Below are positions 56,829 to 64,000 of a stretch of 64,000 nucleotides of DNA, piece after piece; the first letter of the stretch is position 1, and every line of letters starts with the position of its first letter. The position numbers and the translations under genes were made by a program. The DNA lies in the NCBI RefSeq assembly GCF_020697055.1, contig NZ_JAJFBP010000025.1, positions 1 to 64,000 on the forward strand, in the 5' to 3' direction. This stretch comes from Panacagrimonas sp. GTDB lineage: Bacteria > Pseudomonadota > Gammaproteobacteria > Nevskiales > Nevskiaceae. Below the pieces are notes generated by a model. That model saw nothing but the letters and a program-made list of their open reading frames with translations. It had not been told where the DNA came from and searched no databases.

Positions 56829-58073
56829 TCAGAACATCCTCATGCGCATCTGCGGCTGCTGCGCATTGTTCCTGGACGCGACGCGATCACCGACCACCAC
56901 CACGTCGCCTTCGCGCAGTTCGTCCGATTCGATCGCGGTGAACCGGCCGTCGGTATGCGACGGCTTCACCATCACGGCCTGGATCTGCTTGCCGCGCAGC
57001 ACGTACACGGTGCGTTCGCCCGCGCCCTTGTCGCCGCGACGGCCGCCGCCCGACTTGCCGCGATTGCCGTTGCCACTGCCGGCGGCACGTTCGCGGCGCG
57101 GCTGTTGCCCGCCGTTTGCAGCGGCCTTGGTGATGCCTTCTGCGTCGGTCGGCGTGTAGCGCAGCGCGCTGTTGGGCACGCGCAGCACGTTCTCGACGCG
57201 GCTGAGTTCGACGCTCACGTACGCGGTCATGCCGGGCAGCAGGGAGAGGTCTTCGTTGTCGACGTCGATGACGACGTCGTAGGTCACGACATTCTGTGTC
57301 GTCGTGGGGTTCATGCGCACCTGGCGCACCTTGCCCTGGAAGCTGCGATCGGGAAACGCATCGACGGTGAACCGCGTGCCCTGTCCCGGCTGGATGCGAC
57401 CGATGTCCGCCTCCGCGAACGTGGTGTGGATCAGCATCTTCTTGAGGTCGCCGGCGATCTTGAAGAGCTCCGGCGTCTGGAAGCTGGCAGCCACGGTCTG
57501 GCCCTCCTCCACCGTTCGCGCCACCACCGTGCCCGACACCGGCGACTTGATCACCGAGTTGCGCAGGTCGACCTCGGCGTCGGCCATCGCGGCGCGTGCC
57601 TGTTCGACCTGCGCGGTCGCCGATTTCAGCGCCTGGCGCGTCTGGTCGACTTCCTGCTTGGCGACGTAGCCCTTCTCGAACAGGTCGCGGGAGCGCGCCT
57701 CGTTGGCGCGCGCGAGCTCCAGACTCGCCTGCGCCGATTCGAGCGAGGCGCGACCCTGGCGCACGCGCGCCTCGTACGCGGCCGGATCGAGTTCGACCAG
57801 CACCTGGCCTTCGGTCACGTTGTCGTTGAAGTCGGCGTGCACCTTGATCGCGGTGCCCGAGACCTGCGTGCCGATGCTGACGAGCACGACCGGGTTGAGC
57901 GTGCCGTTGGCCGACACGGTCTCCACGATCTCGCCGCGGCTGACCTCCTCGGTGAGGTACGGCGACTCGCGATCGCCATTGCGGTTCCACGCCGCCCAGG
58001 CGGCGACCGCGACGGCCGCGAGCACGACGAAGACCAGCACGCCGGGACGGAGCAGGGATCGGAGGAAGTTCAT
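56829..58073 (-). CDS. Periplasmic adaptor (MacA-like, HlyD family)
   Basis: A 414-residue membrane-fusion protein. An N-terminal membrane anchor (LLRPGVLVFVVLAAVAVAAW) is followed by a lipoyl/barrel-sandwich domain (GTQVSGTAIKVHADFNDNV), a long alpha hairpin (about 100-165) and beta-barrel domains. A Gly/Arg-rich insertion follows (about 340-365). The start is fixed by an ATGA overlap with the upstream TolC-type gene. It links the inner-membrane pump to the outer-membrane channel. Confidence 0.93.
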   Translation of the reverse strand: MNFLRSLLRPGVLVFVVLAAVAVAAWAAWNRNGDRESPYLTEEVSRGEIVETVSANGTLNPVVLVSIGTQVSGTAIKVHADFNDNVTEGQVLVELDPAAYEARVRQGRASLESAQASLELARANEARSRDLFEKGYVAKQEVDQTRQALKSATAQVEQARAAMADAEVDLRNSVIKSPVSGTVVARTVEEGQTVAASFQTPELFKIAGDLKKMLIHTTFAEADIGRIQPGQGTRFTVDAFPDRSFQGKVRQVRMNPTTTQNVVTYDVVIDVDNEDLSLLPGMTAYVSVELSRVENVLRVPNSALRYTPTDAEGITKAAANGGQQPRRERAAGSGNGNRGKSGGGRRGDKGAGERTVYVLRGKQIQAVMVKPSHTDGRFTAIESDELREGDVVVVGDRVASRNNAQQPQMRMRMF

Positions 58074-59539
58074 CGGGCCGCTCCGGTGGCGGGCGACGCG
58101 GCGTCGTATTGCGGATCGCGCGCGGTGTCGATCACGCCGACGGCCTGCGCCAGGCGCGTGCGCGCCGACGCCCAGTTGCTGCGCGCCAGCACCAGCTGGC
58201 GCTGCGCGTCGGCGGCGCTGCTCTGCGCGTTGATCAGGTCCAGGATCGTGCCGACACCGGCCTCGTAGCGGCCGCGCGCGACGCTCTGGGACTCCTGCGC
58301 CGAGGTCACCAGCGCCTGCGCGGTGAACACCGACTGCGTCTGCGTGATCAGCTCGCTGTGTGCCTGGAAGACCTCGAGCGTCGCCTGGTTGCGCAGCCGC
58401 TCGAGCTCCGCGCGACTGGCTTCGAGCCGCGCCTCTGCGCCGCGCACGCGATAGGTGGTCTCGAAGCCGCTGAAGATCGGCACGCTCAACGACAGCCCGG
58501 CCTGCGTGGTCTCGCGCTCGCGCGGGCCGGTGTCGGTGTAGTTCTGCGTGAGGTTGGCCGACAGCGTCGGACGGCCCGTCGCGCGCGCGGCGTCGACGTC
58601 GGATTCGGCCGAGCTCAGGTTGGCGGCGGCCGCGACGAGGTCGGGTCGCGAGGCGATCGCCGCGCTCACCAGCGGATCGAGTTGATCGGTGAAATCGGCC
58701 GCAGGTGTGACCAGCGGCGGCGGCGCCAGGTCCAGGCGCGTGTTTGCGCCCAGTCCCATCACGTTGGCCAGCGATCCCCGCGACGTGCGCAGCGCGCCTT
58801 CGGCCTGCACGCGTGCGAGCTGGCTCTGCGCGTACGCCGTCTGCGCCTGCAGGCGATCGGCACGCGTGGCGGTGCCGACCTGCTCGCGGATCGTCGCGGC
58901 GTCCAGGCTCTCCTTGGCCGCGCGCTCGGCCTCGTTGGCGGCCTTCAACGCGCCTTCGGCCGACACCCAGCCGTAGTAGTTGGTCACCGCGTCGAGGTAG
59001 ACGCTCTGCAAGGTCGCGCTGCGCGTCGCGCGCGCCGCGTCGAGCAGCGCCTTGGCGCCGTCGAGCGCCGCACCGCGGGCACCGAAATCGAACAGCACGT
59101 AGCTCAGCGTGGCCGAGGCGGTGATGCGCGTGTCGCTGGAACCCGAGCCACCCGAGCCGCCGCCGACGTCGAAGCCCGAGCCGCTGCTGGTGCTGTCGCC
59201 GCGCAGGCGTTCGGTGACGCTGCCGCTGGCGGAAAGTTCGGGCAGGTAGGCCGAGCGCGCGGCGCCCACGTCGGCTGCGCGCGCCCGCGCGGTCGCCCAT
59301 GCGGACGCCGTCTGCGGATTGCGGCACAGCGCGGTGTCGATCACGTCGGCGAGGTTGAGCGGGCGCGCCGGCAGCGTGGCCGGACAGGCGCGGCCGGTCT
59401 CCTGCAGGCCGGGAATCGCGGCGAGCGCGGCGAACGGGTCGCGCAGCTCGAACGCCGAAACCGGCAGGCTCGCGCAGACCATCAGCACACAGGCCAGCAG
59501 CCGCCCGCGTCGGGCGGCCCACACGGGGTCGGAAGGCAT
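58070..59539 (-). CDS. TolC-family outer-membrane channel
   Basis: A 489-residue outer-membrane efflux protein. A signal peptide (LLACVLMVCASLPVSA) precedes two long repeat halves of helices and strands, with GSGSGFDVGGGSGGSGSSD as a Gly/Ser-rich loop near residue 120 and GTATRADRLQAQTAYAQSQL in a helix. It is the first gene of the four-gene efflux operon. The ATG at 59539 is chosen; earlier GTG or TTG codons are possible but have no ribosome site. Confidence 0.9.
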   Translation of the reverse strand: MPSDPVWAARRGRLLACVLMVCASLPVSAFELRDPFAALAAIPGLQETGRACPATLPARPLNLADVIDTALCRNPQTASAWATARARAADVGAARSAYLPELSASGSVTERLRGDSTSSGSGFDVGGGSGGSGSSDTRITASATLSYVLFDFGARGAALDGAKALLDAARATRSATLQSVYLDAVTNYYGWVSAEGALKAANEAERAAKESLDAATIREQVGTATRADRLQAQTAYAQSQLARVQAEGALRTSRGSLANVMGLGANTRLDLAPPPLVTPAADFTDQLDPLVSAAIASRPDLVAAAANLSSAESDVDAARATGRPTLSANLTQNYTDTGPRERETTQAGLSLSVPIFSGFETTYRVRGAEARLEASRAELERLRNQATLEVFQAHSELITQTQSVFTAQALVTSAQESQSVARGRYEAGVGTILDLINAQSSAADAQRQLVLARSNWASARTRLAQAVGVIDTARDPQYDAASPATGAAR

Positions 59540-59691
59540 CGAGGGAGAGTTCGTTGGAGAAAAAGCGGGGTTCACGGGCAATGGACAACGGATTCGGCGG
59601 AATGACTTTTAACCCGCCGGATCGTGCGCCCGCGCTTTTGTAACAAAACTTTGCATGCGATCGCCCGCGCGGCGCGTCGTTCGGCCGTCGT

Positions 59692-60870
59692 TCAGTCCGG
59701 ATCCAGCACCCAGTTGCGCGACAGCAGCGTCGTGGCCTCGGCTTCGGGGACCATGCGCGAGAAGTAGTAGCCCTGGGCATATTCGAAGCCCATCTCGCGC
59801 AACGCGCGCACCTGGGCCGCCGTCTCGACGCCTTCGGCGACCACGTCCATCCCGAGTCGCTGCGAAAGGTTGCCGAGCGCCGCGACGATCTTGCGGCTGG
59901 GTTCGTCGTCGACGATGCGGCCGATGAAGCTGCGATCGATCTTGAGCGTGTCGACCGGCAGCCGGTGCAGGTAAGCCAGCGACGAATAGCCGGTGCCGAA
60001 GTCGTCGATCGCGATGCGAAATCCCGAATCGCGCAGGTCGGCCAGCACCTGGATCGCGGCTTCGAAGTCCAGCATCAGCAGCGATTCGGTGACCTCGAGC
60101 TTGATGCGCCGCGCCGGCAGGCCCGAGGCGCGCAGCGCCGCGGTGACGTCTTCCCCGGGCCCCGCGCCCGTGATCTGGCGGCCGGAAAGATTGATGTTCA
60201 TGAACACGTCGCCACGCGGCGCCATCCGCGCCAGCGCGGCGCAGGCCTCGCGCAGGATCCAGCGGCCGATCGGCACGATCAGGCCCGAGGCTTCCGCGGC
60301 CGGAACGAATTCGGCGGGCGACACGTAGCCGCGCTGCGGACTCCGCCAGCGCAGCAGCGCCTCGAAGCCGCCGGTGCTCAGGTCGGCGAGCTTGACGATC
60401 GGCTGGTAGACCAGCTGGAACTCGCTGCGCTCGATCGCCAGCACCAGGTCCTGTTCCATCTCCAGCCGATCGCGCATCGCCGCGCGATCGTGGTCGTGAC
60501 CGTCGGGCTCCAACGGACGCTGGCCGCCCGGCGCAAGAAAATCGCGGTAGCGCGACAGCATCGCCTTGAGCATCAGGCGCAGCATCGGATCGGCCGAGCC
60601 CAGGCGATCGTTCAGATGCTCGAAGGTGACCGTGCGCAGGCGCAGATCGGTGGCGGCACGGGCCGAGGCCGAGCGCGCGCGGCCGTCGATCAGCGCCATC
60701 TCGCCGAAGAGTTCGCCCGCGCCGAGATGCGCGATGGTCTCGGCCACGCCGTCGTGCTCGTAGATGATCGCGACCACGCCGCTTTCGATCACGAACGCGC
60801 AGTCGCCGGGATCCCCCTCGCGGAAGATCCACTCGCCGGCCTCCACGCGGCGAAGGAAGCGGTTGTCCAT
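59692..60870 (-). CDS. Cyclic-nucleotide-binding / EAL phosphodiesterase fusion
   Basis: A 392-residue protein. An N-terminal cNMP-binding domain (about 5-115, with HLGAGELFGEMALIDG) is joined to a C-terminal EAL domain (about 137-385). The EAL domain keeps all expected catalytic residues: E170-A171-L172, N227, E259, D289-D290, K310 and E346. It is predicted to hydrolyse cyclic di-GMP under control of a nucleotide ligand. No GGDEF domain is present. The start at 60870 is uncertain; a GTG at 60885 is possible. Confidence 0.88.
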   Translation of the reverse strand: MDNRFLRRVEAGEWIFREGDPGDCAFVIESGVVAIIYEHDGVAETIAHLGAGELFGEMALIDGRARSASARAATDLRLRTVTFEHLNDRLGSADPMLRLMLKAMLSRYRDFLAPGGQRPLEPDGHDHDRAAMRDRLEMEQDLVLAIERSEFQLVYQPIVKLADLSTGGFEALLRWRSPQRGYVSPAEFVPAAEASGLIVPIGRWILREACAALARMAPRGDVFMNINLSGRQITGAGPGEDVTAALRASGLPARRIKLEVTESLLMLDFEAAIQVLADLRDSGFRIAIDDFGTGYSSLAYLHRLPVDTLKIDRSFIGRIVDDEPSRKIVAALGNLSQRLGMDVVAEGVETAAQVRALREMGFEYAQGYYFSRMVPEAEATTLLSRNWVLDPD

Positions 60871-61049
60871 CAATCGAGAATCCACTGTCGCATCCCGACT
60901 CTCCCGACGTCGCGTCGACTGATCCGCCGACCCGACATCGCACCACTGGTGGCCCCCGCCGTCGGGAAGCCTACCAAGTCGGCCTGCGCGATCCGAGCGG
61001 GGACGTCTGACACAATCGAATGGTTCCCTCCGCCGCGCTCCCACTTCTG

Positions 61050-61382
61050 ATGCTGTCCAGCCTACCGACCAGCCTCGCGGCCGCGGTCCTCGAGATCGGC
61101 GGCTGCTTTGCGTTCTGGGCGTGGCTGCGGATGGACCGATCGGCCTGGTGGCTGGTGCCCGGCGTCGCCTGCCTGGTCGGCTTCGCGTGGCTGCTCACGC
61201 GCATCGACGCCGTTCACGCCGGACGCGCCTACGCCGCGTACGGCGGCATCTACATCGCCTGCTCGCTGGCCTGGCTATGGGCGGTCGAGGGCGCGCGTCC
61301 CGATCGCTGGGACCTGCTCGGGGCGGCGATCTGCCTGATCGGCGCCGCGGTGATCCTGTTCGGGCCGCGCGCGTCCGCCTGA
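61050..61382 (+). CDS. YnfA-family small membrane protein
   Basis: A 110-residue protein with four hydrophobic segments, matching YnfA length. [36 protein letters not shown] and GRxIxLIGA-like text ([16 protein letters not shown]) are family landmarks. The ATG at 61050 is preferred over 61020 on length. YnfA is related to small multidrug-resistance proteins. Its stop overlaps the downstream transporter start as TGATG. Confidence 0.9.
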   Translation: MLSSLPTSLAAAVLEIGGCFAFWAWLRMDRSAWWLVPGVACLVGFAWLLTRIDAVHAGRAYAAYGGIYIACSLAWLWAVEGARPDRWDLLGAAICLIGAAVILFGPRASA

Positions 61383-62701
61383 TGCCGGGCACCGACATCA
61401 CGCCGCGGCAGCGCCTGCGCGCGATCTTCGGCGGCTCGGTGGGCAACCTGGTCGAGTGGTACGACTGGTACACCTACGCGGCGTTCTCGCTGTACTTCGC
61501 GCCGGTGTTCTTTCCCGCCGACGACCTGACCGCGCAGCTGCTCAACGCGGCCGCGATCTTCGCGGTGGGCTTCCTGATGCGACCTCTCGGCGGCCTGCTG
61601 TTCGGCTGGTATGCCGACCGGTACGGGCGCAAGGCGGCGCTCACGCGCTCGGTCGTGCTGATGTGCTTCGGATCCCTGCTGATCGCGCTGGCACCGGGCC
61701 ACGCGCAGATCGGCTGGATGGCGCCGGTGCTGCTGCTGATCGCGCGGCTGATCCAGGGGCTGAGCGTCGGCGGCGAATACGGCACCAGCGCGACGTACCT
61801 GTCCGAGATGGCGACGCGCGCGCATCGCGGGTTCTGGTCGAGCTTCCAGTACGTGACGCTGATCCTGGGACAGCTCAGCGCGCTGGCGGTGCTGCTGGCG
61901 CTGCAACAGGTGCTCACGACCGCGCAGCTCGAGGCCTGGGGCTGGCGCATCCCGTTCGTCATCGGCGCGGCGCTGGCGGTGGTGGCGCTGTGGCTGCGGC
62001 GCAATCTCGCCGAGACCGGTTCGTTCGAGGCCGCGGCGCGGCCGCGCAATCCCGTGTCCGAACTCCTGAAGCATCCGCGCGAACTCGCCACGGTCGTGGG
62101 ACTCACGATGGGCGGCACGCTCGCCTTCTACACGTACACGACGTACATGCAGAAGTTCCTGGTGAACACCGCCGGCTTCGGCAAGGGCGCGGCGACGTCG
62201 ATCTCCGCCGCGGCGCTGGGCGTGTTCCTGTGCCTGCAGCCGCTGATGGGCGCGCTGTCGGATCGCATCGGGCGCCGCCCGCTGCTGCTGGCCTTCGGCA
62301 TCGGCGGAATGCTGATGACCGTGCCGCTGATGCACGCGCTTGCCACGACGCAGACCTGGCTCGGTGCGTTTGCGCTGATCACGTTCGCGCTGGTGATCGT
62401 CAGCGGCTACACGTCGATCAACGCCGTCGTGAAAGCCGAGCTGTTTCCGGTCCAGGTCCGCGCGCTGGGCGTGGGGCTGCCCTACGCGCTGACGGTGTCG
62501 ATCTTCGGCGGCACCGCCGAATACGTCGCGCTGTGGTTCAAGGGGCGCGGGATGGAGAGCGGCTTCTACTGGTACGTTGTCGCCTGCATCGGCGTGTCGC
62601 TGGTGACGTACTGGCGGATGGGGGATACGCGCGCGACTTCGCGGATTGATGCTGATGAACGCTCTGTAGTCCCTTCTCCCCGCGTGCAGGGAGAGGGTTA
62701 G
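61382..62701 (+). CDS. MHS-family MFS transporter
   Basis: A 439-residue permease with about twelve membrane segments. It has GNLVEWYDWYTYAAFSLYF at the start, GWYADRYGRKAALTRSV and the QGLSVGGEYGTSATYL region of the metabolite:H+ symporter (MHS) group, which includes KgtP and proline/betaine transporters. The substrate is probably a carboxylate or betaine. The start is coupled to ynfA. The last residues (SVVPSPRVQGEG) are encoded within a palindromic intergenic repeat. Confidence 0.92.
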   Translation: MPGTDITPRQRLRAIFGGSVGNLVEWYDWYTYAAFSLYFAPVFFPADDLTAQLLNAAAIFAVGFLMRPLGGLLFGWYADRYGRKAALTRSVVLMCFGSLLIALAPGHAQIGWMAPVLLLIARLIQGLSVGGEYGTSATYLSEMATRAHRGFWSSFQYVTLILGQLSALAVLLALQQVLTTAQLEAWGWRIPFVIGAALAVVALWLRRNLAETGSFEAAARPRNPVSELLKHPRELATVVGLTMGGTLAFYTYTTYMQKFLVNTAGFGKGAATSISAAALGVFLCLQPLMGALSDRIGRRPLLLAFGIGGMLMTVPLMHALATTQTWLGAFALITFALVIVSGYTSINAVVKAELFPVQVRALGVGLPYALTVSIFGGTAEYVALWFKGRGMESGFYWYVVACIGVSLVTYWRMGDTRATSRIDADERSVVPSPRVQGEG

Positions 62702-62775
62702 GGCGAGGCGCCGCCCGCGAACCGACGCCCCTCATCCCAGCCCCTCTCCCCGCTTTGCGGGGAGAGAAGGGGCCT
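62671..62775. repeat. Palindromic intergenic repeat and terminator region
   Basis: Two imperfect copies of a CCCTCTCCCCGC-N-GCGGGGAGAGGG-type element lie at the 3' ends of convergent genes. The second has a 10-base-pair stem (62744-62753 with 62757-62766, loop TTT). This type of 'PSPxxxGEG' repeat is common between genes of many Proteobacteria. It runs into the last codons of the transporter and also starts at the hydantoinase stop. Confidence 0.75.
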
Positions 62776-64000
62776 ACCGTTTTCTCTTCGAGACCGTTCT
62801 TGCCGTTACCTTCTTTAGCGCCGCCACCTCCGCCTGCAGCGCCGCGATCTGCACGTCCTTGGGATTGAGCATGAACTGGCTCTGCAGCGCCTTGCCGTCC
62901 ATCTTCACGCGCTGGCCCAGCATCACGCCGTACACCTGGCTCACGTCGTCGCCCCAGCAGCCCATGTACGGCAGCTTGACGGGCGGCTCGGGCGTGTTCC
63001 AGGTCTTCACGAACTTGTCGTAGGGCACGCCGCGCTTCATGCGCGCCTTGCGCTCGGCGGCGCGCAGCTTCGCGGTACCGGCCTCGTCGACGAGCCGCGA
63101 CACCGGGTCGTAGGCCACCTTGTAGATGTCGCGCGCGGTGTCGTCGGAGATCAGTTTCTCCTCCAGATCCTTCATCACCAGCGCCGGATCCCGCTGGAGG
63201 ACATCGCCGTAACCGCCGCCGGCGCCCTGGCACATCATGTAGACCTCGCCGGGCGCGGCCAGCTCGAAGGTCATCGCCATCGGGTGCGTCGAGTACGTTG
63301 CGCCCTCGATGGGCTGCTCGTTCATCAGCTTGATGATGTCGAACGGGACCTTCTCGGGATTCTTCTCCAGCTGTTCGAACACGTTGGTGTTCTTGATCTT
63401 GCACAGCGGGTACGTCGGTGAGGCGTAGCCGCCGAACAGGGGCTGCGAGGACGGGAACAGCGAGCCGGAGCAGCCGGTCATGTAGCCCCACATCGCCGAG
63501 CCGCGGAACGTGTGGATCTGCTCGTATCCCATGCCGCTGCGCTGCTTGCCGAAGCCGACGCGATCCTTGGTGAGCGTGAAGGCGCCCAGGCGCACCAGCG
63601 GAAGATCCTCCTCCATCAGCTCGATCTCGCCGATGTCGCAATGCGCGGCGAACGGCGGCGACACCGAATGCTCCCCATCCCGATGGCTGCGACCGCCCTG
63701 CCCCATTCCGTTGATGTCGGCGCAGAAGTTGCCGGTGAACTCGCCGTGCTGCGTGATGCCGCCGTAGATCAAGGTGGCCGGCTGGTCGTACTGCGGCGCG
63801 ACCATCGCGGTGTATCGATGCGGCAGGCCGTAGTTGAACTTGGCCATCGGGATCGACGCGATGGTCATCGTCTTGAACAGCGGGATCAGCGACATCGCCT
63901 GCGGCGTGTCGAACGAGCCGTTGATGATCGATTTCTCGTCGAAGACGAAATCGAACGGCGTGAACACCGCCATCGTGAACGGCAGATCCGGCCACACGTT
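62774..64000 (-). CDS. Hydantoinase B/oxoprolinase-type subunit (5' end cut off by window edge)
   Basis: A partial gene of which the C-terminal 408 or so codons are visible; it runs out of the window at base 64000. Recognisable are FCADINGMGQGG, CQGAGGGYGDVLQRDPALV, GVMLGQRVKMDGK, and PPFAAHCDIGEIE, matching the HyuB/acetone- or acetophenone-carboxylase large-subunit family. These enzymes carry out ATP-dependent cleavage of hydantoins or carboxylation of ketones with a HyuA-type partner. The start and partner subunit are outside the window. The identity within the family is not certain. Confidence 0.85.
   Translation of the reverse strand, partial: NVWPDLPFTMAVFTPFDFVFDEKSIINGSFDTPQAMSLIPLFKTMTIASIPMAKFNYGLPHRYTAMVAPQYDQPATLIYGGITQHGEFTGNFCADINGMGQGGRSHRDGEHSVSPPFAAHCDIGEIELMEEDLPLVRLGAFTLTKDRVGFGKQRSGMGYEQIHTFRGSAMWGYMTGCSGSLFPSSQPLFGGYASPTYPLCKIKNTNVFEQLEKNPEKVPFDIIKLMNEQPIEGATYSTHPMAMTFELAAPGEVYMMCQGAGGGYGDVLQRDPALVMKDLEEKLISDDTARDIYKVAYDPVSRLVDEAGTAKLRAAERKARMKRGVPYDKFVKTWNTPEPPVKLPYMGCWGDDVSQVYGVMLGQRVKMDGKALQSQFMLNPKDVQIAALQAEVAALKKVTARTVSKRKR

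Noticed and set aside
56829..59780. A fused adaptor-channel reading frame
   Set aside because: The adaptor starts at 58073 in an ATGA overlap with the TolC-type gene; the rest is an out-of-frame shadow of that gene.

Overview
The window is a 64 kb, GC-rich chromosomal segment with about sixty genes. Core gene order points to a Gammaproteobacterium: rnhB-dnaE-accA-tilS, infC-rpmI-rplT-pheS-pheT-ihfA-merR-tRNA-Pro, and nrdA-nrdB with a doubled ATP-cone in NrdA. The accessory genes are rich in lipid chemistry (two acyl-CoA ligases, an acyl-CoA dehydrogenase, a wax-ester synthase/DGAT, an enoyl-CoA hydratase homologue, a hotdog thioesterase, SnoaL-like proteins, several SDRs, DUF1302 and DUF1329 outer-membrane proteins). 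This suggests an environmental, lipid- or steroid-using organism of a Nevskiales/Solimonas-like type. That placement is inference; no phylogeny was run.

Layout. 1-1.9 kb: two tandem LuxR-type regulators without a LuxI. 1.9-12.5 kb: a long leftward block running rnhB, dnaE, accA, tilS, acyl-CoA ligase, DUF1295 protein, SDR and a secreted 11-residue-repeat protein. 12.6-16.8 kb: trxC, an NTF2-like protein, then a DUF1214 / sulfotransferase / SDR set. 16.8-21.4 kb: a flavin reductase with a C-terminal extension, a DUF1302 protein, and a WS/DGAT acyltransferase. 21.5-27.9 kb: two related Ig-like lipoproteins sharing an unassigned four-cysteine domain, and an OmpA protein with TSP3 repeats. 28-33.5 kb: nrdA, a small GIY-YIG-like gene, and nrdB, with a candidate pair of NrdR boxes upstream. 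33.5-43.5 kb: mostly single genes and short operons, plus tRNA-Ala(CGC), a LOG-family protein, an acyl-CoA ligase and an acyl-CoA dehydrogenase. 43.6-48.7 kb: a second OmpA-TSP3 protein, DUF2970, DUF2505 and DUF1329 proteins, and rmlA. 49-54.7 kb: tRNA-Pro(GGG) and the translation/IHF operon, with infC starting at ATC. 54.9-59.5 kb: a four-gene MacAB-TolC-like efflux operon. 59.7-64 kb: a cyclic-nucleotide-binding/EAL protein, a YnfA protein, an MHS-family transporter and a truncated hydantoinase B-type gene at the edge.

How genes work together. The long leftward block mixes replication and repair, malonyl-CoA supply, tRNA modification and fatty-acid activation. The efflux genes are chained by 4-base ATGA overlaps and form a plausible complete tripartite pump. 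The most unusual material is the shared four-cysteine domain in the lipoprotein pair, the GIY-YIG-like gene inside the ribonucleotide reductase locus, the two OmpA paralogues with near-identical 3' halves, and the DUF1214-sulfotransferase-SDR cassette. No CRISPR array, prophage, transposase or rRNA was seen.
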